This document shows, one piece after another, positions 7,998 to 16,008 of a stretch of DNA of 64,000 bases. The DNA comes from JAGDMS01 sp050015455 (lineage in GTDB: Bacteria; Desulfobacterota; Binatia; HRBIN30), in NCBI GenBank assembly GCA_050015455.1, contig JBEKBJ010000001.1:80291-144290 (forward strand), read 5' to 3'. Positions within the stretch are counted from its first letter, which is position 1; each line of letters opens with the position of its first letter. A program made the position numbers and the translations under genes. The notes below the pieces were generated by a model, which did not search any database, was not told the origin of the DNA, and saw nothing but the letters and a program-made list of their open reading frames with translations.

Positions 7998-9020
7998 ATG
8001 AAGGTCATCGACCTACGTAGCGATACCGTCACCCGCCCCACGGCGGCGATGCGCCAGGCTATGGCAAACGCCGAGGTCGGGGATGACGTGTACGGTGAGG
8101 ATCCTACCGTCAATCGTTTACAGGCGGTTGCCGCGCGACGCCTCGGCAAGGCGGCGGCGATCTTCGTGCCGTCGGGCACGATGGCCAACCAGGCGGCGCT
8201 GCGGGCGCTGACGCATCATGGCGATGTCGTGCTGGCCGGCGAGGGCGCCCATGTCCTGCGCTACGAGTCCGGCGCTGCTGCGGCCGTGTCCGGCGTGCAA
8301 ATCAAGACGATCGGAGGTGGTGGCTTATTTGACCGCGACGACGTGCGCGCCGCGCTGCATCCGGCGGATCATCACTATGCGCCGGTTACGCTGGTCGCGG
8401 TGGAGAACACGCACAACGCCGCCGGCGGCCGCGTCTTCCCATTCGAGCAGCTGACGCATGTGACCAACGCGGCACGTGACCACTCCCTGCGATTGCACCT
8501 GGACGGCGCACGCCTGTTTAATGCCGAGGTCGCGACGGGCATTGCGGCGGCGCGCTGGGCCGAGCCCTTCGACACCGTGTCGTTCTGCCTGTCAAAAGGG
8601 CTGGGCGCGCCGGTGGGGTCTCTGGTGTGCGCGTCGACGGAAATCATCGACCGCATCCATCGGATCAGGAAGATGCTGGGCGGCGGCATGCGGCAGGCCG
8701 GGATTCTTGCGGCTGCCGGTCTCTACGCGCTTGAGCGCCACATCGGGCGACTCGCTGAGGACCACGCCAACGCACGACGCTTCGCTGCGGGATTGGTAGA
8801 GCTTGGGTTGTCAGTTGCCCCTCAGCCAGAAACCAATATGGTCTTATTCAGCGTCGACAACGCCCCCGAGTTCCTGCAAGCAATCTACGCCCGCGACCTC
8901 TGGATCAACCCGGTCAGCGCGCGCCAATTTCGCGCCGTCACGCATCTCGACGTGTCGGCAGCTGACATCGATGAGGCGCTGGAACGAGTCCGCGACGCGC
9001 TCGCGGCGGTGCGCCACTAG
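7998..9020 (+). CDS. ltaE: Low-specificity L-threonine aldolase (PLP)
   Basis: 340 residues, usual family length. The start MKVIDLRSDTVTRPT is diagnostic. EVGDDVYGEDP, the PLP-contacting FVPSGTMANQAAL, the aspartate in LHLDGARLFNA and the PLP lysine in SFCLSKGLGAPVGS (K200) are all present. The enzyme cleaves threonine and allo-threonine to glycine and acetaldehyde in the cytosol. It stands 54 bases upstream of a PhzF-family gene, with which it may form an operon. Confidence 0.92.
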   Translation: MKVIDLRSDTVTRPTAAMRQAMANAEVGDDVYGEDPTVNRLQAVAARRLGKAAAIFVPSGTMANQAALRALTHHGDVVLAGEGAHVLRYESGAAAAVSGVQIKTIGGGGLFDRDDVRAALHPADHHYAPVTLVAVENTHNAAGGRVFPFEQLTHVTNAARDHSLRLHLDGARLFNAEVATGIAAARWAEPFDTVSFCLSKGLGAPVGSLVCASTEIIDRIHRIRKMLGGGMRQAGILAAAGLYALERHIGRLAEDHANARRFAAGLVELGLSVAPQPETNMVLFSVDNAPEFLQAIYARDLWINPVSARQFRAVTHLDVSAADIDEALERVRDALAAVRH

Positions 9021-9074
9021 CCTGGCCAGGTGGCCGCGATGAGCACCCGCGTTTAGCTGGCCGTTGAGGGAACC

Positions 9075-9872
9075 ATGAAGCTACCGCTGTACCAGGTTGA
9101 TGCGTTTACACGGCGAATGTTCGGCGGGAACCCGGCAGCCGTCGTGCTGCTGAATGAGTGGCTGCCCGACGAAACACTCCAAGCTATAGCGGCGGAGAAC
9201 AACCTGGCAGAGACGGCATTCGTAACTCCGCGAACCGAGGTCTCGCTGCTCCGGTGGTTCACGCCCGGGATGGAAGTGGACTTGTGTGGCCATGCCACTC
9301 TCGCCACGGCCTACGTCCTCTTTCAACACCGCTTCCCATTGTTGAGTAGAATCACGTTCAGTACCCGCAGCGGAAACCTCGTTGTTGCCCGCGATGGCGA
9401 TCTTCTCAGCATGGATTTCCCTTCCCGACCCGGCCGGCCAGTCGAGATCACCGATCAGATCGTCTCCGCCACGGGCATGAGACCGAGAGAAGCTCTTCTG
9501 GCACGGGACCTCTTGGTTGTCTTCGAGCGCGAAGAAGAGGTTCGAGCTTTTCGCCCTGATTTCGAGCGCATCGCCTCACTTGAGGCGTTCGCGCTGATCA
9601 TCTCCGCGCCGGGTGACACCGTCGACTTCGTTTCGAGATTTTTCGCTCCCCGTGCCGGGGTGCCCGAAGATCCGGTGACCGGATCGGCACACTGCACGCT
9701 CGTGCCGTATTGGGCTGCGCGCCTCGGCAAGCATAAGCTGGTTGCCAAGCAGCTTTCAGCTCGTGGCGGTGATCTCTCGTGCGAACTCCGCGGCGATCGC
9801 GTCCTCATCAGTGGGAACGCGGTGGAGTACCTACGCGGAGAGATCGACGTTTACACAAGAGATAGAACCTAG
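9075..9872 (+). CDS. PhzF-family isomerase/epimerase
   Basis: 265 residues. The N-terminus YQVDAFTRRMFGGNPAAVVLL, the catalytic glutamate in NNLAETAFV, the LRWFTPGMEVDLCGHATLATAYVLF motif and the C-terminal GVPEDPVTGSAHCTLVPYWA are hallmarks of the PhzF/DAP-epimerase fold. PhzF itself isomerises a phenazine precursor; most chromosomal homologues have unknown substrates and no phenazine genes are nearby. The ATG follows GAGGG. Probably cotranscribed with ltaE. Confidence 0.88.
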   Translation: MKLPLYQVDAFTRRMFGGNPAAVVLLNEWLPDETLQAIAAENNLAETAFVTPRTEVSLLRWFTPGMEVDLCGHATLATAYVLFQHRFPLLSRITFSTRSGNLVVARDGDLLSMDFPSRPGRPVEITDQIVSATGMRPREALLARDLLVVFEREEEVRAFRPDFERIASLEAFALIISAPGDTVDFVSRFFAPRAGVPEDPVTGSAHCTLVPYWAARLGKHKLVAKQLSARGGDLSCELRGDRVLISGNAVEYLRGEIDVYTRDRT

Positions 9873-10002
9873 CAACGCTCACGACTGAATCTGTGCTGAA
9901 GCGCCTTGCAGCGCGCGGGCGGCGAAAGGCGCGGCAGTCGTGGCCTTGCCCAAAACGCTTCCTTGGTACGTTGCTCCAGCGAAGCTGCCGCCACCCGGAC
10001 CT

Positions 10003-10392
10003 CTACCTGCGTAGCGAAAACGAGCCAATGGAGGGTGCGAACGTTGTCAAGGCTGTCTTGAGGCGCTCGACTTCCGCCTCGAGGGCAGCGCATGCGCCGT
10101 CGGCACCGGTCAGGTCCCCGCTGCTACCCATTAGCTCCAGCCTTTGCGCCGCTTCATAGCAGGGCTGCGCCGCTAAGCTCGCCACCGATCCCTTGATCGA
10201 ATGCGCCGCCGACGATACAGCCTCGCTGTCGCCCCGGGTCACCGCGTCCTTCAGCTCGCCCAAGCGCCTGGGGTAATCCGCGAAGAACAATGATGCGATC
10301 TCCCGCAGAAGATCCACATCCCCTTCGATCTGGGTAAGCAAGCGAACACGGTCGATCGGATCGTATTTGGCAGGCGCACGTTCGTGGGCCAC
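10003..10392 (-). CDS. HPt-domain phosphotransfer protein
   Basis: 129 residues forming a four-helix HPt domain. The phosphorylatable histidine is H64 in SSAAHSIKGSVASL. The preceding LREIASLFFADYPRRLGELKDA helix and the following CYEAAQRLELMG fit the family. A GTG start at 10392 follows GGGAGG. HPt proteins relay phosphate between kinases and response regulators. Without the integrated element to its right, this gene would lie on the same strand just downstream of the sigma-54 regulator and hybrid kinase (20750-23873), so it is probably part of that phosphorelay. Confidence 0.85.
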   Translation of the reverse strand: MAHERAPAKYDPIDRVRLLTQIEGDVDLLREIASLFFADYPRRLGELKDAVTRGDSEAVSSAAHSIKGSVASLAAQPCYEAAQRLELMGSSGDLTGADGACAALEAEVERLKTALTTFAPSIGSFSLRR

Positions 10393-10692
10393 GCAATGAG
10401 CCTCCCTTCGGCTATGCGCAGGTGCTGAGCAAAGTGCATGCCGGGTGCCTTGGCTGGAAAGGGAAGCAACGGGCTCCCCCTAAGTGTTGCGGCACAGGTG
10501 TCACTCTGCTGACGAGAGGCGTAGGCGCCCTGGTGGCCAGCGTTGGGAAGGGGTTCACCCGATTTCAGTCCCACGGCGAGCATCGGAACCCCCGGCGCGA
10601 ATCGGGCTGGCGTTGATGGAGAACCCCCCGGCGCGAGTTTGTCTGAGAAAGCCCGTACACGAACGACTGGGCGCACGCCACCCACCTACAGG
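10393..10692. other. Gene-free stretch left of the integration site
   Basis: No convincing gene on either strand. A short word CCCCGGCGCGA occurs twice (about 10589 and 10625). The stretch probably holds the HPt promoter region and chromosomal sequence or older element debris. I see no tRNA or clear terminator here. Confidence 0.4.
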
Positions 10693-10999
10693 CTAGCGGC
10701 GCTCGGGGCCGCGGTTGCCGAGGCACCGGCCGATCAGTTGGCGGCGCTGATCGGCGACCTCGAAAACCTCACGGCCGCGGCTTGGCAGCGGATGACGGCA
10801 CCGGCCCCAGTGGCACAACCGGCAGCGGACAGGGCAGGGATGACGGCCGACGAACTGGCGCATGTGTTCAGCGTAGCGAAGTTCTTCTTCTATGAGTTGG
10901 CGCGCCGCAAGCGTGTTCCGTGCATCCGACTTGGCTGATATGTGCGCTTCAACCGGGCCGACATCGAGCGCGCCTTGGCCGAAGAATCCAAGACGGCTG
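10693..10999 (+). pseudogene. Excisionase-like HTH gene remnant
   Basis: The translation is homologous along its length to the intact excisionase-like protein at 18073-18507. Both share LIGxLE, MTAxELA, FFYELARxxRVPCIRLG and YVRFNRADxERAL. Here a TGA (10936-10938) replaces the arginine codon between IRLG and YVRFNR, there is no clear start codon and the C-terminal tail is lost. It lies immediately left of the left direct repeat, outside the present element, so it is best read as the relic of an earlier related element. Confidence 0.75.
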
Positions 11000-11000
11000 C

Positions 11001-11034
11001 GTCAGCCCTCCCCGGCGATGCCGAGCTTGTCCAT
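11001..11034. repeat. Left attachment-site repeat (attL candidate)
   Basis: 34 bases matching 20749-20782 with one mismatch (C instead of T at the eighth base). The core reads CCCCGGCGATGCCGAGCTTG. In the right copy these bases encode the C-terminus and stop of a sigma-54 response regulator, so the left copy looks like the displaced gene end created by site-specific integration. Confidence 0.75.
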
Positions 11035-11134
11035 GACGCAGTCGACGTCATGGAGGCTCGGCATCGTTGCCACAGTTCGAAGAATCAAGGCTTTTCTGGC
11101 CGAGCTGATCACGTGCGTTCGCTCCGGTGAGCGA

Positions 11135-11157
11135 GAGTGGTAGCAAAATGGTAGCAG
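11135..11157 (+). repeat. Integrase C-terminal fragment (repeat of 20670-20692)
   Basis: 23 bases identical to the 3' part of the resident integrase gene at 20670-20692 (core GGTAGCAAAATGGTAGCA, encoding GSKMVA). It lies in the non-coding stretch 11035-11278 just inside the left end, which otherwise shows no gene. It is probably the scar of another related element. Confidence 0.6.
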
Positions 11158-11278
11158 CCCGCAGGCGCCAGCCGCCTTGCCACGGTCTGAGGGTTGGGGT
11201 TATTGTACGGAGCGGTTATGAGTGCCAACGCTCACGGCGCGCGGCCGAGCCCGGCCGTCTCGGGCTAGGGTCTCTCCG

Positions 11279-11578
11279 ATGCTTCACGTTGGCGTGCGTC
11301 CAGATTTTCGAGCCCGCGGCGAGGTGCTCCGCGTCACCGTGACCGGCCCGATTCTGCAGGATGCCGGCTTCCGCCGCGGCGACCCTGTTGACGTCATGAT
11401 AGTGCGCTCTGGTGCCCTGCTGCTCACCCTCGCCGATCCGGAGAAAGCCGCGGCCGAGGCTCGGACCATCGCCGCCCGCGGCTGGGCAACGCGCCGGCTT
11501 CGAGCGGCGTCCTTCGGCGGTCGAGCACACTGCTGGCGGAAAGACGGGGAGGTACACCGGCGGGCCGGGAAGCGGTAA
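11279..11578 (+). CDS. Small AbrB/SymE-like protein
   Basis: 99 residues from ATG 11279. The segment LRVTVTGPILQDAGFRRGDPVDVMIVRSGALLLTLAD has the pattern of a SymE or SpoVT-AbrB swapped-hairpin fold (beta, L-x-x-AGF-x-x-GD, then V-x-V, G-x-L-x-L). The tail is basic. Such domains occur in antitoxins, regulators and in the SymE toxin family; which applies here cannot be decided. No Shine-Dalgarno sequence; TAGGGT lies seven bases before the ATG and might be a weak -10 box. Confidence 0.5.
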   Translation: MLHVGVRPDFRARGEVLRVTVTGPILQDAGFRRGDPVDVMIVRSGALLLTLADPEKAAAEARTIAARGWATRRLRAASFGGRAHCWRKDGEVHRRAGKR

Positions 11579-11646
11579 GGCAGCGGGAAGCAGAAGCCGG
11601 AATAGGACGGTTCCGAAAGAGATAAGAACACCCCTGACTCTGGAGC

Positions 11647-13464
11647 ATGGCTCTGCAAGGAGCACAAAACAAGTTGGCCCGCGATCTTCTGGCTATCGGC
11701 GCTGTGCTGGTCCTGGGATTGATCGCGTTGCTCGCTTACCATGTTCACCTCGAACACGGTCGATCGGGTGTGGCCGTTAGCCGACACACCAATCCGATTC
11801 TCATACCGGGTATTCAGGAACCAGAGGAGATGCGCGTGGAGCCGATTCCTGTCGAGGTGCCGACCGAGCCCGACCGTATGCTGGGCGAAGCCATGGAGCA
11901 AGTCGGTAACAGCAAGAGCCCTGCGGCTCTGCTCCCGGCACTGGACCGCATCCTTGCGAAGTACCCGGATTATTCGGATGGTTATCTCTTGCGGCTGGTT
12001 TCACTGTGCGAGGGCAATGATCGTGCAGCCATCCTCTCGAATATCAACAGCGCGCTGAAATATATAGGCAACTCTCGGATCGGCAAGGATTCCCTAGGCT
12101 CACTGCTTTCGATGCGAGCAAAGATTGAGCACGCGAACGGCGATGATGGATCAGCGATGGAAGACTTAGACAAGGCCATCCATGCCAACCTCGGAGATCC
12201 GACACAGTTCGTAAACAGTGGGGCGGTAGCTCCGGAGAAAAGCGCTTCGGCGTGCACGTGGACTGCGCCCGACATGGACGCGCTTGTGCAGCGCTTCCCT
12301 GACGACTACCGCGCCTATCTCATGCGAGGGCTCTACTACGGCTTTTTCAAGTGGAATGAAGGCTCTCTAAGACCAGCAATTGAAAACGTTCGCAAGGCCG
12401 GGGAGATGAATGCGGCGTCAGCCTTGCCCCATTTCTTCATGGCATACATTTATAAAAGGGACCGCTTGGGCATGTCCGACGCGCAGCGCGAAAACCTCAA
12501 CCACGAGATGCTTACCGAACTGACCACGGCGTTGAGGATCGATCCGAATCTTCTGCCAGCGCTGATCGAGCGAGCGGAAGTGTACTACGAACTAAAGCAG
12601 TTCCAAGAGGCCGTTCCCGATTACGACAAGATTCTCAGCCTCGATCCGACCAACGCTGGCGCCTACAACGACCGTGCCCTCGCGGAGATGGAACTTGGCA
12701 ACACCTACGACGCGATCTCAGATTTCGGGGAGGCGATCAAGAACAAGAAGCGCGAGTTGCTAGAGTCGAGCAGCTACGAGAACCGCGCCACCGCGTATAT
12801 GAAAACGCAGCAGTGGGACCTTGCCATCAGCGATCTTACAACCGCGATTTCTCTCCAGGTTCCCGCCGTCCTGATCTTGGGCAACATCAAGCAATTCCGA
12901 GCTCTCTACCCTGAGTACGCAACAGCCTCAGATGAAGCTGTCGCCCATAAACTTAATCAAACGTTCTACCCCGTTATGAAGTACGAGGACTTCTCAAAAG
13001 GGTTTCTGCACCATGAGAAGGCTCTTTCTGTTACTTTACCAGAGCTATATCTGCAGCGGTCAGACGCTTATCTCAAGGCGGGCAGGTGGCACCACGCCGC
13101 CGTCGACTTTCGCCGCGCTACGGACGGATTTGCGAATTACGCGGACGCCTTCGCCCGCTGGCGTGGAGTCGGCTCATTCCAGAATTCGCAGGTCTACATC
13201 GATATGAAAACCTTCGATGACACGCACAGTGATTGCGTCAAGCTCTGGATCAAGCAGGCCGACACTCCGAGCGTAACCGGTCCCTATTCGCTCCAGCAAT
13301 TTGAATTGAACTGTGAAGCGCGGCAGATCCGCTCGGTGTCCTTTGTAGATTACGGTGCTTCGGGAAATGTCGTGGGTGGCCGCGAAGGGGAAAACTGGGG
13401 GAGCGTGGTGCCCGATACATTGGGTGAAACGCTATTTAATGGCGTGTGCCGAGGTGGGGGTTAG
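11647..13464 (+). CDS. Membrane-anchored TPR-repeat protein
   Basis: 605 residues. A single membrane segment near the N-terminus (about 13-35, LLAIGAVLVLGLIALLAY) is followed by a periplasmic or outside portion. TPR-like helices are clearest at about 295-420, for example LPALIERAEVYYELKQFQEAVPDYDKIL and AGAYNDRALAEMELGNTYDAISDFGEAI, with another near 465-495. TPR domains mediate protein contacts; no enzyme domain is seen. It lies inside the integrated element near the left end, well away from the replication genes, so it is probably cargo. An upstream CTGGAG may serve as ribosome binding site. Confidence 0.7.
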   Translation: MALQGAQNKLARDLLAIGAVLVLGLIALLAYHVHLEHGRSGVAVSRHTNPILIPGIQEPEEMRVEPIPVEVPTEPDRMLGEAMEQVGNSKSPAALLPALDRILAKYPDYSDGYLLRLVSLCEGNDRAAILSNINSALKYIGNSRIGKDSLGSLLSMRAKIEHANGDDGSAMEDLDKAIHANLGDPTQFVNSGAVAPEKSASACTWTAPDMDALVQRFPDDYRAYLMRGLYYGFFKWNEGSLRPAIENVRKAGEMNAASALPHFFMAYIYKRDRLGMSDAQRENLNHEMLTELTTALRIDPNLLPALIERAEVYYELKQFQEAVPDYDKILSLDPTNAGAYNDRALAEMELGNTYDAISDFGEAIKNKKRELLESSSYENRATAYMKTQQWDLAISDLTTAISLQVPAVLILGNIKQFRALYPEYATASDEAVAHKLNQTFYPVMKYEDFSKGFLHHEKALSVTLPELYLQRSDAYLKAGRWHHAAVDFRRATDGFANYADAFARWRGVGSFQNSQVYIDMKTFDDTHSDCVKLWIKQADTPSVTGPYSLQQFELNCEARQIRSVSFVDYGASGNVVGGREGENWGSVVPDTLGETLFNGVCRGGG

Positions 13465-13639
13465 GCAGCCCTGGATTCTGACATACGAGAAACCCCGGCA
13501 GTTTCACAGCAGGAGCAACCGGAGAGGAGACCGGGCATGGCGCGACAGCGCTCACCACGAACACCCCGCCTACACGCGCCGCGAGCGCGCCGTTGGCACA
13601 AAAGCGTGCGCCGCACTGTCCATGCAAGAAGGAGGAGCT

Positions 13640-14110
13640 ATGAAAAGAATTGAAAGCGCTGCCAAGCGCCGGCGTTGGATTGAATGGCCGGATTCCGGCT
13701 CTTTTGAACTCGTCACTGCCCTTCTTTCTGCGTTGATCTTCGGCGTACCCGCCGGCGCGTGGTGGTACTACAGCCCTCCCTGGGCTCAAGCCCTTACCGT
13801 GGGGTTTTGGGCCGCCGCCGCTGCGTACATTGTCGTCGTTCCGTTTGAACACGACTTGGAAAACCTACGCGAAGGTGCGCGCGCCGAGGTCGACAACCTA
13901 CGCGCCGAGCTACGCGCCGAGCTGGACGGTTACGCCGACCGGATCTACGACCTTCAGAAGACCATCGGTCCCAATCCTTTGCTACCATGTCATCCGCTGG
14001 TGCCGTTCGACTTACAACCGGTTCCTGGGGTCGTGGACGAGCTTCGTGACTACGGTCGCCGGCTCAGCGACCTTGAGCTGACCATCGGTCGGTTGCAAGG
14101 CGGCAAGTGA
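13640..14110 (+). CDS. Hypothetical membrane protein with coiled-coil tail
   Basis: 156 residues from ATG 13640, chosen because AAGGAGG lies directly upstream; an open frame continues further 5' but without a better start. Two hydrophobic segments (about 21-43 and 51-69) are followed by a heptad-rich region, LENLREGARAEVDNLRAELRAE, likely coiled coil. The repeated triplet blocks GCGCGCCGAGGTCGACAACC/TACGCGCCGAGC suggest internal duplication. Family unknown. Element-borne. Confidence 0.55.
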   Translation: MKRIESAAKRRRWIEWPDSGSFELVTALLSALIFGVPAGAWWYYSPPWAQALTVGFWAAAAAYIVVVPFEHDLENLREGARAEVDNLRAELRAELDGYADRIYDLQKTIGPNPLLPCHPLVPFDLQPVPGVVDELRDYGRRLSDLELTIGRLQGGK

Positions 14111-14138
14111 TAGCAAGAGCACGGACAGGAGACCGGCT

Positions 14139-14861
14139 ATGTCGCAACGGCACCGCGGACCCAAGTCGAAGCGGCGCAGCGCACGAACACAGCCCCCAGA
14201 CCCATATGTTTTGGACGAGGGGGGCATTCATGCGACGATCGCAACCTGTGAGGCATTCCGAGAGGCAGGGTACAGCGAAGAGGTAGAGCGCTTTGCTGCT
14301 GCGCTTCCGCAGGACACTCCGGCTGGGGGCCTGCCCGTCGACAGAATCCGAACTGGACTGGAAGCGATCGCGGTGCAGGGCTGGTTCGATGCGAAGGCGA
14401 ATGAACCGCTGAAGTGGGTTGCGTCGCTCGACTGTTGGCAGCGCTACCGCGACGCCGGGGAGGACGCTGCCTTGGAGGGGCTCCCGTTCCTGTTTGAGTT
14501 GGACTGTGAGTTCTTCCTACGACAGCGGTGGATCGCGGAGCTACTGGGACGGTGGAGACAGCAGCGGCCGGCGCTTCTTCCGAAGGTGCTTCTCGGTACA
14601 CCCAAACGTGGCGTTACCAGCTACGAACAGGCGCGCAAGACCGAGGAACGAGACTTGCGGATCTATGCCGAGATCGAACGGCTTCGGGATTCTGGCATGT
14701 CGATCGAGAAGGCGGTGGCCGACGTGGCAGACCGGAGCCATGAAGTTGCCGGAGAGAAACTCGCCGAGGAGACCGTCAGCAAGATCCGCAAGCGGCGCAA
14801 GCGCGGGGAGACGCCGCTAGAGCGCCTACTCTCTCCAAAGTCAGGGTGCGGAAATCGCTGA
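14139..14861 (+). CDS. Hypothetical element protein
   Basis: 240 residues with a basic N-terminus (MSQRHRGPKSKRRSARTQ). The C-terminal part, MSIEKAVADVADRSHEVAGEKLAEETVSKIRKRRKR, resembles a helix-turn-helix segment with a basic tail, so DNA binding is possible. I do not recognise the family. The start ATG has GACAGGAGA upstream. It is followed by a 48-base gap before the next HTH gene. Confidence 0.5.
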   Translation: MSQRHRGPKSKRRSARTQPPDPYVLDEGGIHATIATCEAFREAGYSEEVERFAAALPQDTPAGGLPVDRIRTGLEAIAVQGWFDAKANEPLKWVASLDCWQRYRDAGEDAALEGLPFLFELDCEFFLRQRWIAELLGRWRQQRPALLPKVLLGTPKRGVTSYEQARKTEERDLRIYAEIERLRDSGMSIEKAVADVADRSHEVAGEKLAEETVSKIRKRRKRGETPLERLLSPKSGCGNR

Positions 14862-14871
14862 TTTATTGGCC

Positions 14872-14901
14872 GTGACGACCGGCGCGGACGGGCACTATGG
14901 T
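14872..14901 (+). promoter_or_regulatory. Possible promoter for the replication gene string
   Basis: -35-like GTGACG (14872-14877), 18-base spacer, -10-like TATGGT (14896-14901), seven bases before the ATG at 14909. No Shine-Dalgarno sequence follows, again suggesting a leaderless transcript. Moderate matches only. Confidence 0.35.
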
Positions 14902-14908
14902 ACGCGCC

Positions 14909-15094
14909 ATGACATCGTACCTGACTGTAGGTGAGGCCGCCGCCGAGTTCCGGTTGTCGCGGCGGTCGTTGTGGCGGCTGATTTCCACGGGCCGGATTCG
15001 AGCGTTGCGGCCGTTGCGCCGACGGGTGCTGCTGAGGCGTGAAGACCTGCTGGCACTGGTCGAAGGCGCGGCCGCCTTGGAGAAGGCCCGATGA
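14909..15094 (+). CDS. Helix-turn-helix (excisionase/MerR-like) protein
   Basis: 61 residues, MTSYLTVGEAAAEFRLSRRS then LWRLISTGRIRALRPLRRRVLLRREDLLALV. This is the standard excisionase-type winged HTH of the helix_turn_helix_17 kind. ATG 14909 is preferred to the upstream GTG because the domain starts directly at SYLTVGEAA. Its stop overlaps the start of the primase-like gene (ATGA). It may act as directionality factor or regulator of the replication genes. Confidence 0.7.
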   Translation: MTSYLTVGEAAAEFRLSRRSLWRLISTGRIRALRPLRRRVLLRREDLLALVEGAAALEKAR

Positions 15095-16008
15095 GCGGGC
15101 GCGCCGCAACAGCGTGGCGAGAGCCGAACATCCCGAGCGAGCTGCGGGCGCTACCGCGCTGGGTGGCCTGGCACTATGTCGAGCGCGCCGGCCACGTGAC
15201 GAAGGTGCCAATCTGTGCGCGCACCGGCGGTGCGGCGAGTGCCACCGACCCTGCGACGTGGTGTGACTACGTGGCCGTGGCGGCATACGCACGGGCACAC
15301 GATTGTGGTGTCGGCTACGTGCTGGGCGACGGCATCACTGGTGTGGACCTCGACCACTGCATTACCGACACGGGTGAGCTGGAGGCGTGGGCACGGGAGA
15401 TTGTCGCCGAGCTGGACTCCTACACTGAGACCTCTCCGAGCGGGCGCGGCGTGCATGTCCTTGTGCGCGGCGCGGTACCCGGCAGACGTCGGCGCACGGG
15501 CAAGATCGAGGTGTACGACCGTGACCGCTACTTCTGCGTGAGCGGCCGGCACCTGGCAGGCACACCGCAGATTATTGAGGAGCGCAGCGACGCGCTGGCC
15601 GGCCTGCATCGGCGCGTGTTTGGTGTGGAGGACGGTACGACGGCCGCACGGTCTGCGACGCTGGCAGCGACGCTCTGCTCAAGCGACAGCGAGATAATCG
15701 AACGTGCCCGGGGAGCGCGGAACGGCGAACACTTCCGGCGCTTGTGGGGTGGCGATGCGAGTGGCTACGCATCCGCAAGCGAGGCAGATCTCGCGCTGTG
15801 CTCAATGCTGGCGTGGCATACCGACGACGCGGACCAAATAGCGCGGCTGGTCGCACAGAGTGGACTCGCGCGCCAGAAATGGGAGCGGCCGGACTACAGG
15901 GAGCGCACCGTTGCGGCCGCGCTGGCGGGCGTGGGCGCACGGCGGGGGGCGAGCAGCGAGCGAACGCTACGCACCGAGGCGCTGGTTGCGCGGGAGCTGG
16001 GCCTATGA
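15091..16008 (+). CDS. NrS-1 polymerase-like primase/polymerase
   Basis: 305 residues. The N-terminal part, LRALPRWVAWHYVERAGHVTKVPICARTG, then GVGYVLGDGITGVDLDHCI and SPSGRGVHVLVRG, matches primase-polymerase proteins of phages and satellites; the acidic pair in GVDLDH would bind metal. The C-terminal segment DADQIARLVAQSGLARQKWERPDYRERTVAAAL is the helical domain typical of NrS-1 family polymerases. It would prime and copy the element's DNA. Overlaps both neighbours by four bases. Confidence 0.75.
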   Translation: MSGRAATAWREPNIPSELRALPRWVAWHYVERAGHVTKVPICARTGGAASATDPATWCDYVAVAAYARAHDCGVGYVLGDGITGVDLDHCITDTGELEAWAREIVAELDSYTETSPSGRGVHVLVRGAVPGRRRRTGKIEVYDRDRYFCVSGRHLAGTPQIIEERSDALAGLHRRVFGVEDGTTAARSATLAATLCSSDSEIIERARGARNGEHFRRLWGGDASGYASASEADLALCSMLAWHTDDADQIARLVAQSGLARQKWERPDYRERTVAAALAGVGARRGASSERTLRTEALVARELGL

